This document shows, piece after piece, positions 1-8,996 of a stretch of DNA of 64,000 nucleotides. The translations under genes and the position numbers were made by a program. This DNA comes from Sphingopyxis sp. (GTDB lineage: Bacteria; Pseudomonadota; Alphaproteobacteria; Sphingomonadales; Sphingomonadaceae). Where the stretch lies: assembly GCA_016793775.1 (NCBI GenBank), contig JAEULK010000102.1, positions 1 through 64,000 of the forward strand, given 5' to 3'. The notes under the pieces were generated by a model. It had not been told where the DNA came from. It saw nothing but the letters and a program-made list of their open reading frames with translations, and did not search any database. Every line of letters starts with the position of its first letter. The stretch's first letter is position 1.

Positions 1-1
1 C

Positions 2-169
2 CGCGACGTCAAGGGCCTCTACAAAAAGGCCCGCGCCGGGCAGCTCAAGAACTTCACAGGCATCGACAGCCCCTATGAGGCGCCCGAAGACGCCGAAATA
101 CGCATAGACACCACCGCCATGACCCCCGATGAAGCGGCGGATCTCATCGTGGACCGGCTCATCGGATGA
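2..169 (+). CDS. cysC: Adenylylsulfate kinase C-terminus (CysC or CysN/CysC fusion), partial
   Basis: Only the last 55 codons are present; the gene starts before the window. The frame opening at base 2 reads [13 protein letters not shown], then [13 protein letters not shown], and ends at a TGA. These are characteristic C-terminal segments of APS kinase, which phosphorylates adenylylsulfate to PAPS in the cytoplasm. Whether this is a free CysC or the kinase half of a CysNC fusion cannot be seen. The stop codon overlaps the ATG of the next gene (ATGA), so the two are probably translationally coupled. The PAPS it makes is the donor used by the sulfotransferase two genes downstream, and the cysQ gene between them removes the by-product PAP. 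Confidence 0.85.
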   Translation, partial: RDVKGLYKKARAGQLKNFTGIDSPYEAPEDAEIRIDTTAMTPDEAADLIVDRLIG

Positions 170-933
170 GCGCGCCGATGGACGATACCGCGCTCGCCGC
201 GCATCTCGCCGAAACCGCGGGGCGCATCCTGCTGGCCGTGCGCGACTCCGGGCTGTTCGCGGGCAAGGCGCTCGGCAAGGCGGGCGACCAGGTCGCCAAC
301 CAGTTCCTGGTCCACGCGCTTCGCGAACAGCGCCCCGACGACGGCATATTGTCCGAGGAAAGCCAGGACACTCCCGACCGCCTCGCCAAAAGCCGCGTGT
401 GGATCATCGATCCGCTCGACGGCACGCGCGAATATGGCGAGGGGCGGAGTGACTGGGCGGTGCATGTCGCGCTCGCGGTCAACGGCGTGCCGACGGTCGG
501 CGCGGTCGCCTTGCCCGGCCTCGACGGTGGCATGGTGCTCGCGACCGACCGCGCCGGCCCTATCCCCAAAGCCGCCTCGCGCCCGCGCCTAGCGGTCAGC
601 CGCACCCGCCCCGCAGCCGAAGCGCTTGCGGTCGCCGAACGCCTCGGCGCCGACCTCGTCCCGATGGGCTCGGCGGGCGCCAAGGCGATGGCGGTGGTCC
701 GCGGCGAGGTCGATATCTATCTCCACAGCGGCGGCCAATATGAATGGGACAGCGCCGCGCCCGCCGCGGTCGCGCTGGCGCACGGCCTCCACGCCTCGCG
801 CATCGACGGCGCCCCGCTCGTCTACAACCAGCGGGACGTCGCGATGCCCGACCTGCTGATCTGCCGCAGGGAGATGGCCGACGGCCTTCTCGCGGCGTGC
901 CGCGCATCATCGAACAGGGGGAAAGACGCATGA
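166..933 (+). CDS. cysQ: 3'(2'),5'-bisphosphate nucleotidase
   Basis: A 255-residue inositol-monophosphatase-fold enzyme that hydrolyses adenosine 3',5'-bisphosphate (PAP), the inhibitory product of PAPS-dependent reactions, to AMP. The metal-binding signatures are visible: the acidic SEES stretch near residues 63-66, DPLDGT at 82-87, and a C-terminal WDSAAP containing the last metal-binding Asp. Length fits the family. The start is the ATG overlapping the stop of the APS kinase gene, and its own stop overlaps the ATG of the sulfotransferase gene. The operon therefore contains a PAPS maker, a PAP remover and a PAPS user in order. No alternative function is likely. Confidence 0.9.
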   Translation: MSAPMDDTALAAHLAETAGRILLAVRDSGLFAGKALGKAGDQVANQFLVHALREQRPDDGILSEESQDTPDRLAKSRVWIIDPLDGTREYGEGRSDWAVHVALAVNGVPTVGAVALPGLDGGMVLATDRAGPIPKAASRPRLAVSRTRPAAEALAVAERLGADLVPMGSAGAKAMAVVRGEVDIYLHSGGQYEWDSAAPAAVALAHGLHASRIDGAPLVYNQRDVAMPDLLICRREMADGLLAACRASSNRGKDA

Positions 934-2105
934 CGGGTTTCGACACGGCGGACGGCGCACGCGCGCTGGCCGCGGCGCGCGCGGAAAGCGGCATCGACCG
1001 CGAAGAACCCGCCGATTTCGTGGCCGCGATCGATGCCTTCTATCATTTCGCGCGCCAGAATACGCCGACTGGCGAGGGCCTCGCGCAGCTCGACACGATG
1101 GTGCAGCGCCTGCTTGTCAACCGCCTGCGCTTCGCCGACGACCTCGCGCGCCACCCCGAAATCCTCGCCGAAAATGTGTCGGACCCGATCGTCGTCCTCG
1201 GTTTCCCGCGCAGCGGCACCACCGTGCTCCAGCGCATGATGTCGGCCGATCCGGCGATGCAGTCGCTCAAATTCTGGCGCCTGCTCAACCCCGCGCCCTT
1301 CCCCGGCGAGGCGGTGCACGAACCGGGCGGGCGGCTGACCTATGCCGAGGCGGTCGCCGACGCGATCCGCATCGGCAACCCGGCGCTCCACGCCGCGCAT
1401 CCCGCGGTCGCCGACGACGCCGACGAGGACTGGAACCTCCATCATCTGAGCTTCCAGCATGTCGGCCATATCTACACCGGCGTTCCCGATCCCGATTATC
1501 TGGCGCATCTGCGCAGCCTGCCGCGCCGCCCGAGTTACGCCTATGTCGCCGACCTGCTGCGCTATCTGCAATGGCAGGACGGCGGCCGCCGCGGGCGCAA
1601 ATGGATCCTCAAGAGCCCGGTGCATGTCGGCCATCTCGAGGAGATGCTGGCCTTTCACCCGCAAGCGACCTTCGTCTATCCGCGCCGCGATTTCAAAACC
1701 GTCGTCGCCTCCTTCTGCAATGCGCTCGAAGCCGCAGGGCAACCCTATCTGACGCGCCCGCCCGAAGCGATCGGGCGCATCGCGCTCGAATATTGGGTGC
1801 CCGAAATGCACCGCTTCCAACAGGCGCGCGCGCGACTGGGATCGCGGCTCAAGATGATCGAGGTCGATTACCGCGACCTGCTCGCCGACCCGATCCCGCA
1901 TATCCGCGCCTTCTATCTGCAAGCCGGAACGCGGCTGTCGGACGCGGGCGAGGCGGCGATCCGCGCCTGGATCGCCGACAACCCCGCCGGCAAGCACGGC
2001 ATCAACCAATATTCGCTGGAACGGTACGAACTGACCGAGGCGATGGTCGACGACGCCTTCGGCTTCCTCGACGCCCCCAGCCAGGAGACCCAAGCCCATG
2101 CCTGA
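930..2105 (+). CDS. PAPS-dependent sulfotransferase family protein
   Basis: A 391-residue protein of the sulfotransferase family (Sulfotransfer_3 type). The motif GFPRSGTT at residues 91-98 is the 5'-phosphosulfate loop that binds PAPS; a later WILKSPVH and an FVYPRRDF segment match the 3'-phosphate region of the family. The open frame extends upstream to 744 inside cysQ, but the ATG at 930 overlapping the cysQ stop (ATGA) is the natural start. The acceptor is unknown; bacterial members act on lipids, steroids or small metabolites. Its position after cysC and cysQ supports genuine PAPS use. It overlaps the next gene by 8 bases. No signal peptide or membrane segment is seen. Confidence 0.82.
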   Translation: MTGFDTADGARALAAARAESGIDREEPADFVAAIDAFYHFARQNTPTGEGLAQLDTMVQRLLVNRLRFADDLARHPEILAENVSDPIVVLGFPRSGTTVLQRMMSADPAMQSLKFWRLLNPAPFPGEAVHEPGGRLTYAEAVADAIRIGNPALHAAHPAVADDADEDWNLHHLSFQHVGHIYTGVPDPDYLAHLRSLPRRPSYAYVADLLRYLQWQDGGRRGRKWILKSPVHVGHLEEMLAFHPQATFVYPRRDFKTVVASFCNALEAAGQPYLTRPPEAIGRIALEYWVPEMHRFQQARARLGSRLKMIEVDYRDLLADPIPHIRAFYLQAGTRLSDAGEAAIRAWIADNPAGKHGINQYSLERYELTEAMVDDAFGFLDAPSQETQAHA

Positions 2106-3282
2106 TACCGCCACCGGCTATGCCCAATTCCTCGCCGCCGCGCGCGAGGTCGAGGCGATCGTCCGCGCCCACCCCGGCACCACCGACGCCGATCTGGCCG
2201 AGGGGTATCAATATCTCGCCGGCATGGGAATTTTCCACCTCGAGCGCGCCTTCAAAAGCTATGACGTCGATCGCCCCGCCTTCGTTCGCGACATGGACAA
2301 TGTCCGCACCTGGGGCCTGCCGACCCCCGATCATCATTATTACAGCGCCCAGATCGACGGCGGCGGCGTCTATCGCGTGCTCGGCCACCGCGGCAACACC
2401 GTCGATTATTGTTTCGAGCTGGTGTCGGGCCTCGCCGGCGACGACGGCGTCGTCGGCGACCGCATCGGCGCGCTCGAATCGAGCCGCCTCCGGATCGAGG
2501 CCGATGGCCGCTTCGAGCTGTGGATCGGCGGGCCCGAACGCCCCGGCAACTGGATGAAGAGCGACGAGCGTGCGCGCTGTTTGTTCGTGCGCCAGACGGT
2601 GAACGACTGGCTGACCGAACAGCCGACCCCGATGCTGATCGAGCGCATGGACCAGCCGGTGCCGGTTCCGCGCCGCCCGGCGCTCGCCGACGTGCAGCAG
2701 CTCTACAGCATCGCCGCGCGCAACATGATCGACCAGGTCAAGTTCCTCGACGATTTTGCGAAAAACTGGAGCAAGATACTGCCGGTGAACGATTATCCGG
2801 CGCCCACCGTCGGCCCCGCCGACGCCGGCTATTTTCCGGGACAGTTCAACACCAAGGGCCGGTGGGACGTGCCCGCGGGGCAGGCGCTGGTCATCACGAT
2901 CGAGCCCTGCGACGCCAAATATCAGAGCCTCGCGCTCGCGCATCCGCTGTGGTTCAACAGCTTCATCCCGCGGTCGGTCCAGTCGAGCATCACCGGCGCC
3001 CAGTCGCGCGTGTCGAGCGACGGGCGCTTTCGCTATGTGATCGCGGGCGAGGACCCGGGGGTATGGAACTGGCTCGACACCACCGGCGTCGCATCGGGCT
3101 TCCTCTTCATGCGCTTCCAGCAGCTCGCTTCGGGCGTGCCGCCGAAGAAGCCGCTGACCAAACTTGTGCCGCTCGCCGCGGTGAAGGACGAATTTCCCGC
3201 CGACGAGCCGCGCGTCACGCCCGAGCAGCGCCTCGCGACCGCGCGCCTCCGCCGCCTCGCCGCCGACCGCCGCTATTTTTGA
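2098..3282 (+). CDS. DUF1214 domain-containing protein
   Basis: A 394-residue protein. The C-terminal half (about 200-360) resembles DUF1214: a GRWDVPAGQALVI segment, then WFNSFIPRSVQSS, and late in the fold the stretch DPGVWNWLDTTG that is typical of the domain. The N-terminal part is helical and unassigned. No signal peptide is evident, although DUF1214 proteins elsewhere are often exported. The ATG lies inside the end of the sulfotransferase gene, so translation is probably coupled. In my knowledge of these families, DUF1214 proteins are often neighbours of sulfotransferase-like genes in lipid and steroid catabolic clusters, but a biochemical role is not established. Function unknown. Confidence 0.7.
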   Translation: MPDTATGYAQFLAAAREVEAIVRAHPGTTDADLAEGYQYLAGMGIFHLERAFKSYDVDRPAFVRDMDNVRTWGLPTPDHHYYSAQIDGGGVYRVLGHRGNTVDYCFELVSGLAGDDGVVGDRIGALESSRLRIEADGRFELWIGGPERPGNWMKSDERARCLFVRQTVNDWLTEQPTPMLIERMDQPVPVPRRPALADVQQLYSIAARNMIDQVKFLDDFAKNWSKILPVNDYPAPTVGPADAGYFPGQFNTKGRWDVPAGQALVITIEPCDAKYQSLALAHPLWFNSFIPRSVQSSITGAQSRVSSDGRFRYVIAGEDPGVWNWLDTTGVASGFLFMRFQQLASGVPPKKPLTKLVPLAAVKDEFPADEPRVTPEQRLATARLRRLAADRRYF

Positions 3283-3352
3283 AGGGCCGCCGGGTGCCCG
3301 ACCCGGACCGTAGAATGTCGATACATAACAGACCGATATGGGGAGAAGGAAG

Positions 3353-5743
3353 ATGATTGTTTCGCACAAAATCTGGTACTGTTCGACCGCGATGCTGCTG
3401 GCGATGGCCGCGGTGCCCGCCGCGGCGCAGAGCGATCCGGCGGCGCCCGCCGCCGAGGAGAATGACGGAGGCGACGGCATCATCGTCGTCACCGCGCAGC
3501 GGCGCGAGGAAGCGCTGCAGGACGTGCCGATCGCGGTGTCGGCCTTCCAGGGCGACCAGCTGCAATCGACCGGGATCGACGGCCTGCGCCAACTGTCGCA
3601 GATGGCGCCGTCGCTGGTGGTGCCCGAGGGCGGCAGCCAGTCGGTGCCCTATATCCGCGGCGTCGGCAGCCGCAACATCACCCCGGGCAACGAGTCGAGC
3701 GCGGCGGTCTATGTCGACGGCGTCTATCAGACCGACAAGACCGGCATCCTGCTCCAGACCTTTCCCGAGGTCGAATCGATCCAGGTGCTGCGCGGGCCGC
3801 AGGGCACGCTCTTCGGGCGCAACGCGACATCGGGCGCGATCCTGATCTCGACCAAGAAGCCGAGCCAGGATTTCGGCGGCATGGTCGAGGGCACCTTCGG
3901 CACCGACGATCGCGGCGCGCGCGCCTATCTCACGACCGGCCTCGGCGAAAATCTGGCGTTCAGCGTCAGCGGCTTCTACCGCTACGAGACGCCCTATATC
4001 ATCAACCGCAACCCCTCGAATGGCATCGGCAAGCGTACGGGCGAGGAGGAAACCTATGGTTTCCGCGCCAATCTATTGTTCGAAAGCGGCGATTTCTCGG
4101 CGCAGCTGCAGGGCAATTATATCAAGGGCTATACGACCCCGATCATGGCGATGCAGCCCGCGCCGGGCTCGCCCTTTTCGATCGGCGAGGCGGTGTCGGG
4201 GGTCGATATCCGCAACCCCAAGCGCAGCTATTATGGCGAGGTGCCGCCCGAGGTGCGCTACGACAGCTGGGGTACCTCGCTCCACCTCGACTATGATTTC
4301 GGCAACATCGGGATCAGCTCGACCAGCGCCTATACGCGCAGCGGTTCGGGAGTTCAGCTCGACCTCGACCTGTCGCCGGCGTCGGTATTCTGGTTCGATA
4401 CCGACCTCAACGGCCGCACCTGGCAACAGGAATTGCTCGTCTCGTCGAAGGGCAGTTCGCCCTTCCAGTGGCTCGTCGGCGGCTTCTATATCAATTATCG
4501 CGACGGCTATTCGCAGCTCGACCAATATGTCGGGCTGCCGGTGCCCAGCAAGCTCCAGCCGCGCACCATCCCGACGCGGCTGCTCGAACTGTCCGCGCTC
4601 GGCCTCGGTCCGACGTCGGGGCTCGCCTACATCGATTTCAGCACCTTCGTGAAGATCGAATCGGTCGGGCTGTTCGGCGAGGCCTCCTATGAATTCGGGC
4701 AGGGGACCAAGGTCACCGCGGGGCTGCGCTACACCGACGAAACCGCGACGCTCGACGCCGACAATGGCAAGGTCACCTATGTGCCCAACGGCACCGGCGG
4801 GGTCATCGCGATCCCGCAGACGATCGGCGACGTCTGCACCGCCGATCCGCAATGCGACGGGCTCAGCACCGGTTTCTCGGAGCTGACCTATCGCGTCGTG
4901 CTCGACCATAAATTCTCGGACGATCTGCTCGTCTATGCGAGCTACAACCGCGGCTTCAAGAGCGGGGTCTATAACATCTCCTCGCTGTCGGCGCGCGCGA
5001 CCGAGCCCGAGACGATCGACGCCTTCGAGGTCGGGCTGAAGTCGCAATTGTTCGATCGCAAGGTGACGCTCAATCTCGCGGGCTATTATTATAAATATGA
5101 CAATCTGCAGGTGCCGGTGGTCGATCCCGCGACCAACACCCAGATTTCGATCAACGCCGCAAAGGCGACGATTTCGGGGCTGGAGGCCGAAATGTCCTTC
5201 CGGCCCGACGATCGGCTGACGCTGAACACCAGCTTCTCGACCTATTTCAAGTCGGAATATGACAGCTTCCCGAACTGCGAAATCTATCGCCCCGCGGGGG
5301 TCGGGCTGGCGCTGGCGACCAATGCCGATTGTTCGGGCGAGGATCTGCCGGTCACGCCCAATATCATGGCCAGCCTGGCGGCGAATTATAAGCTGCCGCT
5401 CGGGCGCGAGGGCGAAATCGAGCTGGCGGGGTTGCTCAGCTACACCGACAAGTTCGACCATGCGACGCACGGCTTCTATCCGGCGGGGGTCGATGCCGGG
5501 GGCAATCCCTATCCGGCGGGCGAGGGCCGGGCGCCGATCCAGCGGTCGCTGACGACGCTCAACCTGTCGGCGACCTTCCGGCCGCTGAAGGACAGTTTCT
5601 ACGTCACCGTCTGGGGCCGCGACCTGTTCAACCAGGGCGACCGTGTGTTCCGCAACATGCAGACGACGACATTCGGCTATTCGACGGCGCTCGGCCGCGG
5701 GATCACCGGGGGCGTCACGATCGGCTTCAAATTCGGTTCGTGA
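3353..5743 (+). CDS. TonB-dependent outer-membrane receptor 1
   Basis: A 796-residue receptor. It has a signal peptide ending near AVPAAAQ, a TonB-box-like IIVVTAQRRE, a plug domain (DVPIAVSAF, YIRGVGSRN, LRGPQGTLFGRNATSGAI) and a 22-strand-type beta-barrel with a late YASYNRGFKSGVYN strand. It would import a substrate across the outer membrane with TonB/ExbBD energy. An in-frame ATG at 3338 exists, but the ribosome-binding GGAGAAGGAAG sits directly before the ATG at 3353, so that start is preferred. It is closely similar along its whole length to the receptor at 28805. The C-terminus is FKFGS rather than a terminal Phe. The ligand is not predictable. Confidence 0.92.
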   Translation: MIVSHKIWYCSTAMLLAMAAVPAAAQSDPAAPAAEENDGGDGIIVVTAQRREEALQDVPIAVSAFQGDQLQSTGIDGLRQLSQMAPSLVVPEGGSQSVPYIRGVGSRNITPGNESSAAVYVDGVYQTDKTGILLQTFPEVESIQVLRGPQGTLFGRNATSGAILISTKKPSQDFGGMVEGTFGTDDRGARAYLTTGLGENLAFSVSGFYRYETPYIINRNPSNGIGKRTGEEETYGFRANLLFESGDFSAQLQGNYIKGYTTPIMAMQPAPGSPFSIGEAVSGVDIRNPKRSYYGEVPPEVRYDSWGTSLHLDYDFGNIGISSTSAYTRSGSGVQLDLDLSPASVFWFDTDLNGRTWQQELLVSSKGSSPFQWLVGGFYINYRDGYSQLDQYVGLPVPSKLQPRTIPTRLLELSALGLGPTSGLAYIDFSTFVKIESVGLFGEASYEFGQGTKVTAGLRYTDETATLDADNGKVTYVPNGTGGVIAIPQTIGDVCTADPQCDGLSTGFSELTYRVVLDHKFSDDLLVYASYNRGFKSGVYNISSLSARATEPETIDAFEVGLKSQLFDRKVTLNLAGYYYKYDNLQVPVVDPATNTQISINAAKATISGLEAEMSFRPDDRLTLNTSFSTYFKSEYDSFPNCEIYRPAGVGLALATNADCSGEDLPVTPNIMASLAANYKLPLGREGEIELAGLLSYTDKFDHATHGFYPAGVDAGGNPYPAGEGRAPIQRSLTTLNLSATFRPLKDSFYVTVWGRDLFNQGDRVFRNMQTTTFGYSTALGRGITGGVTIGFKFGS

Positions 5744-5807
5744 CGGCGTGACGGGGCGGCGGGGCGGCGAAAAGGCGATAAGGGCATCGCCGGTCGTGCC
5801 GCCGCCT

Positions 5808-5953
5808 TAGGGCCGATCGACATTCAGAAGATGACGTGCCGAAAATGGTGGTTTTCCGTGACCCGGAGCGCAGCGTACTTAAAGTATGTGAGCACCGGAA
5901 GCGCGGAAAGCCGCCATTTGCAGACCGTCAGGGCTGAATGTCGATCGGCCCTA
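5808..5953. repeat. 146-bp palindromic element with 20-bp perfect terminal inverted repeats (MITE-like)
   Basis: The ends are exact inverted copies: TAGGGCCGATCGACATTCAG at 5808-5827 and its complement at 5934-5953. The interior is itself an imperfect palindrome: AAATGGTGGTTTTCCG on the left pairs with CGGAAAGCCGCCATTT on the right, around a TACTTAAAGTA centre, so the whole unit could fold into one long hairpin. There is no ORF. A TA dinucleotide at each outer edge could be a target duplication. Non-coding mobile-element remnant or dispersed palindromic repeat. It occupies the interval between two convergent genes and may also end transcription. Confidence 0.75.
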
Positions 5954-6007
5954 GGGGTTGGGTGGTTGGTACTGGGCGTTGTTGGTGGGAAAGCCGCGTT
6001 ATAAATC

Positions 6008-6041
6008 CCGTTCGTGTCGAGCGAAGTCGAGACACGAACGG
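6008..6041. repeat. Short REP-like palindrome, possible bidirectional terminator
   Basis: CCGTTCGTGTC at 6008-6018 and GACACGAACGG at 6031-6041 form an 11-bp perfect stem around a 12-base loop. It lies between the convergent stops of TonB receptor 1 and the GMC oxidoreductase. The sequence is of a kind I recall as dispersed in sphingomonad genomes. The rest of 5744-6063 holds only this and the 146-bp palindrome. Confidence 0.6.
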
Positions 6042-6063
6042 AATTGGAGGGTGGCCGCTAAGA

Positions 6064-7671
6064 TCACCCCCCAGGCGCATCCCTCAGGATGATATCCGCG
6101 CCGCGCCACGCCATCGCCATCGTCGGGCCATTGGTGTTGCCCGACGGGATCGCGGGCATGATCGACGTGTCGATGACCCGCAGCCCCTCGACGCCGCGCA
6201 CGCGCAGCGCGGGATCGACGACCGAGGCGTCGTCCTTGCCCATGCGGCAGCTGCCCACCGCATGATAGCCGCAGGTGCCGAAGCGGTCATAGGCATCGAG
6301 GATTTCGGCATCGCTCTCGAACGCGGGGCCGGGCAGCGTTTCCTCGGCGATCATGCCCGCCAGCGGCTGCTGCCGTGCGTAATCGCGCATCACGCGCACC
6401 GCGCCCGCCATCGCGGCGCGATCCTCCTCGGTGTCGCGGTAATTGGGCTTGAAGCTCGCCGCGGCATCGGGGTCGCGCGTCGCGATATGGATGCTGCCGC
6501 GCGAGGTCGGGCGCAGCGGATAGACGACCGCGTTGATGCCGGGATGCTTTTCCAGCTTGGTGCGCTGGGTCGCCATGTCGAAGCTGAAGGGGGCGATCAG
6601 CATCTGGACGTCGGGGCGGTTCAGCCCCGGGCGCGACTTGAACCAGCCGCCGATTTCATAGGCCGCCGCCGACATCGGTCCGTCGCCGGTCAGATAATAG
6701 CGCAAAGTCGCGAGCAGCAGGCGCCAGCCGCCGAAGACGCGGTTCTGCGACAGCGCTGCTCTGGTCAGCTTCCACTGCATGATGATGCCGCGATGCTCGA
6801 TCAGCCCTTCGCCGACCTGGCTGTTGTGATGGACCAGCGGGATGCCGAGCGCGGCGAGGCGGCTAGCGTCGCCGACCCCCGATCGTTCGAGGATCGCCGG
6901 GCTCGCCATCGCGCCGCCGCACAGGATCACTTCGTGCTTCGCATCGATGCGTTCGCGCGCGCCTTCATGGACTACCTCGACCCCGACCGCACGCGTGCCG
7001 TCGAAGAGGATGCGGTCGACGGTGCGCTCGGTCAGGACGGTCAAATTGGGGCGCTTCTCGGCGGGACGCAGAAAGGCCTGTGCGGCGCTCTGGCGCTTGC
7101 CTTTGAAGATCGTGCGCGGGGCATAGCCGATCGCGACCTGGTCGTCGGGGGCATTGACGTCGCGTTTGTTCGCCCAGCCCATCGCCTCGCCCGCCGCGAC
7201 CTGCGCGTCCGAAATCGGCAGGCGCTGCGTCGGCATCGAAATCTTCATCGGCCCCGCGTCGCCGCGCGTCTCGGCCCCGCCGAGTTCGTGATTTTCGAAA
7301 GCGCGATAGGCGGCGCCGATATGCTCCCAGCTCCAGTCGGCGCTCGTTTGTTCGGCGATCGCGTCGAAGTCGGCGGGCTGGCCGCGCACATACATCATGC
7401 CGTTGACCGACGACGATCCGCCAAGCACCCGCCCGCGCACCCACGCCTCGGACTGGCCCGCGGTCGACGCCTCGGGCTCGCTCATATGCACCCACAGATG
7501 CTTGGGATCCTGCATCACCTTGGCGAGCCCCTTGGGCATCGCGATGAACGGATGGCGGTCGCGCGGCCCCGCCTCGATCAGCGCGATCTTCACACGCGGA
7601 TTCTCCGACAAGCGATAGGCGAGCACGCAGCCGGCGGCGCCCGCACCGCAGATGATATAGTCGAAGTCCAT
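6064..7671 (-). CDS. GMC-family FAD oxidoreductase (choline dehydrogenase-like) 1
   Basis: A 535-residue flavoprotein. The N-terminal dinucleotide motif is GAGAAG at about residues 9-14; the GMC signature RVLGGSSSVNG follows near residue 82, and the C-terminal catalytic-His region GYHAVGSCRMG lies near 475. It should oxidise an alcohol to the aldehyde or ketone; the substrate is unknown. No signal peptide is seen. It is divergent from the Rieske oxygenase at 7792, with a motif-A palindrome between them, so both promoters may answer to the same TetR. A second GMC enzyme at 48373 is a more distant paralogue and belongs to a different regulatory group. Confidence 0.9.
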   Translation of the reverse strand: MDFDYIICGAGAAGCVLAYRLSENPRVKIALIEAGPRDRHPFIAMPKGLAKVMQDPKHLWVHMSEPEASTAGQSEAWVRGRVLGGSSSVNGMMYVRGQPADFDAIAEQTSADWSWEHIGAAYRAFENHELGGAETRGDAGPMKISMPTQRLPISDAQVAAGEAMGWANKRDVNAPDDQVAIGYAPRTIFKGKRQSAAQAFLRPAEKRPNLTVLTERTVDRILFDGTRAVGVEVVHEGARERIDAKHEVILCGGAMASPAILERSGVGDASRLAALGIPLVHHNSQVGEGLIEHRGIIMQWKLTRAALSQNRVFGGWRLLLATLRYYLTGDGPMSAAAYEIGGWFKSRPGLNRPDVQMLIAPFSFDMATQRTKLEKHPGINAVVYPLRPTSRGSIHIATRDPDAAASFKPNYRDTEEDRAAMAGAVRVMRDYARQQPLAGMIAEETLPGPAFESDAEILDAYDRFGTCGYHAVGSCRMGKDDASVVDPALRVRGVEGLRVIDTSIMPAIPSGNTNGPTMAMAWRGADIILRDAPGG

Positions 7672-7727
7672 GGCCTTATCCCCTCGAATCCGGCGCTTTC
7701 TGCGGCGCTCTCCACCCCGTCATAAAA

Positions 7728-7744
7728 AACTATTGTTATTAGGT
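7728..7744. promoter_or_regulatory. Putative operator, motif A
   Basis: AACTA-TTGTTAT-TAGGT, a 5-7-5 near-palindrome in the divergent interval between the GMC gene (start 7671) and the Rieske gene (start 7792). It matches the sites at 12454, 13457, 28585 and 55449. Confidence 0.55.
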
Positions 7745-7791
7745 AAAGGGTCGAATAGGCTGAGGCCAACGAAAAGGAGAGGATCTGCGAT

Positions 7792-8970
7792 ATGGGTGAA
7801 GTTCGTGAAATTGCGCGCCCCGCCCGCAAGCTGACGACGCTTGCCGACCTCACCCCCAGCCAGATCGAGGCGATCCGCAAGATCCCCGCCGAAAAGGACG
7901 CGGTGGTGACCCCCTTCGGCGCGACGCGCCCCAATGCCATCTTCACCGGCCAGGAGCGCTACGACCGCGAACAGGAGCGGATCTTCCGCCGCTTTCCGGT
8001 CCCCGTTACCTGCTCGGCGCTGCTCGAACCCGGCAGCATCGTCGCCAACGACAGCTATGGTTTCCCGATGCTCGTCTCGCGCACCCGCGACGGCACGATC
8101 AAGGCCTTCGTCAACGCGTGCCAGCACAAGGGATCGAAGATCATCGAGGATTGCGCCGTCCACAGGCAGGGCCGCATGACCTGTCCCTATCACGCCTGGA
8201 CCTATGGCATCGACGGCAAGCTGATCGGCGTGTCGCGCAGCGAAGCCTTTCAGGGCCTCGACAAGAGCCAGCGCGGGCTGATCGAGCTCGAGGCGCGCGA
8301 GTGGGGCGGCATCGTCTATGTCCAGCTCAACCGCGACATTCCGGCCGACTGGTCGAACCTGTCGCAGCAGGTCGCCGACGATTTCGACGCGCTCGGCATC
8401 GGATCGGCGCATGTCTATGGCCGCAAGACGTTCGACCTCCAAGCGAACTGGAAGGTCGTGCTCGAACCCTTCCTCGAGGGCTATCATGTCCAGCGGCTCC
8501 ACGCCGCATCGATCGGCGACCGCTTCCAGGACGCGCCGAACATCGTCGACATGTTCGGGCCGAACATCCGCCAGGTGTCGGGGCGCATCGGCTATGTCCC
8601 CGAAATGCTGGAGGAGGAGGCCAACGGCAATGTCCACAAGCTGGTCACCCACGCCTATACGACCTTCCCCAACTGCGTGGTCGTCACCAGCCAATATTAT
8701 ACGAGCGTCATGCTGTTGATGCCGCGCGGCCCCGACCGCACGACAGTAGAATATTTCATGCTGACGCCCGAGGAGGCGGCGACGCCGAAGGCCGAGGAAG
8801 TGTTCGCGCGCTCGTACGAGCTGATCCTCAGCGTGTTTGGCGGCGAGGATTTCCGCGCGGCCGAGATCAGCCAGCAGGGGCTGAACGCCGGGGTGCCCGA
8901 AGAGACCATCTATTGCGGGCTCGAGACGAATATCATCCGCTATTATGAAGCGATCGAAGCCCTGCTGTAA
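7792..8970 (+). CDS. Rieske non-heme iron oxygenase, alpha-subunit type 1
   Basis: A 392-residue ring-hydroxylating oxygenase-like protein. The Rieske cluster ligands are C110, H112, C131 and H134 (CQH ... CPYH). The mononuclear iron site is in EGYHVQRLH, with H232 and H237 and the bridging acidic residue E229. The enzyme would insert oxygen into its substrate using electrons from a reductase not found in this window. The start has an AGGAGAGG ribosome site. The acyl-CoA ligase follows after 26 bases and a P450 after that, giving a three-gene operon. Two other Rieske proteins at 23056 and 33165 are divergent paralogues. A beta subunit is absent, so a homomeric alpha enzyme is likely. Confidence 0.9.
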   Translation: MGEVREIARPARKLTTLADLTPSQIEAIRKIPAEKDAVVTPFGATRPNAIFTGQERYDREQERIFRRFPVPVTCSALLEPGSIVANDSYGFPMLVSRTRDGTIKAFVNACQHKGSKIIEDCAVHRQGRMTCPYHAWTYGIDGKLIGVSRSEAFQGLDKSQRGLIELEAREWGGIVYVQLNRDIPADWSNLSQQVADDFDALGIGSAHVYGRKTFDLQANWKVVLEPFLEGYHVQRLHAASIGDRFQDAPNIVDMFGPNIRQVSGRIGYVPEMLEEEANGNVHKLVTHAYTTFPNCVVVTSQYYTSVMLLMPRGPDRTTVEYFMLTPEEAATPKAEEVFARSYELILSVFGGEDFRAAEISQQGLNAGVPEETIYCGLETNIIRYYEAIEALL

Positions 8971-8996
8971 TCGATAAACCGGAGGCAGACCGTAAA

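Noticed and set aside
744..929. N-terminal extension of the sulfotransferase frame back into cysQ
   Set aside because: The extension is Arg/Pro-rich, and the ATG at 930 overlaps the cysQ stop in the ATGA pattern seen at other junctions of this operon.
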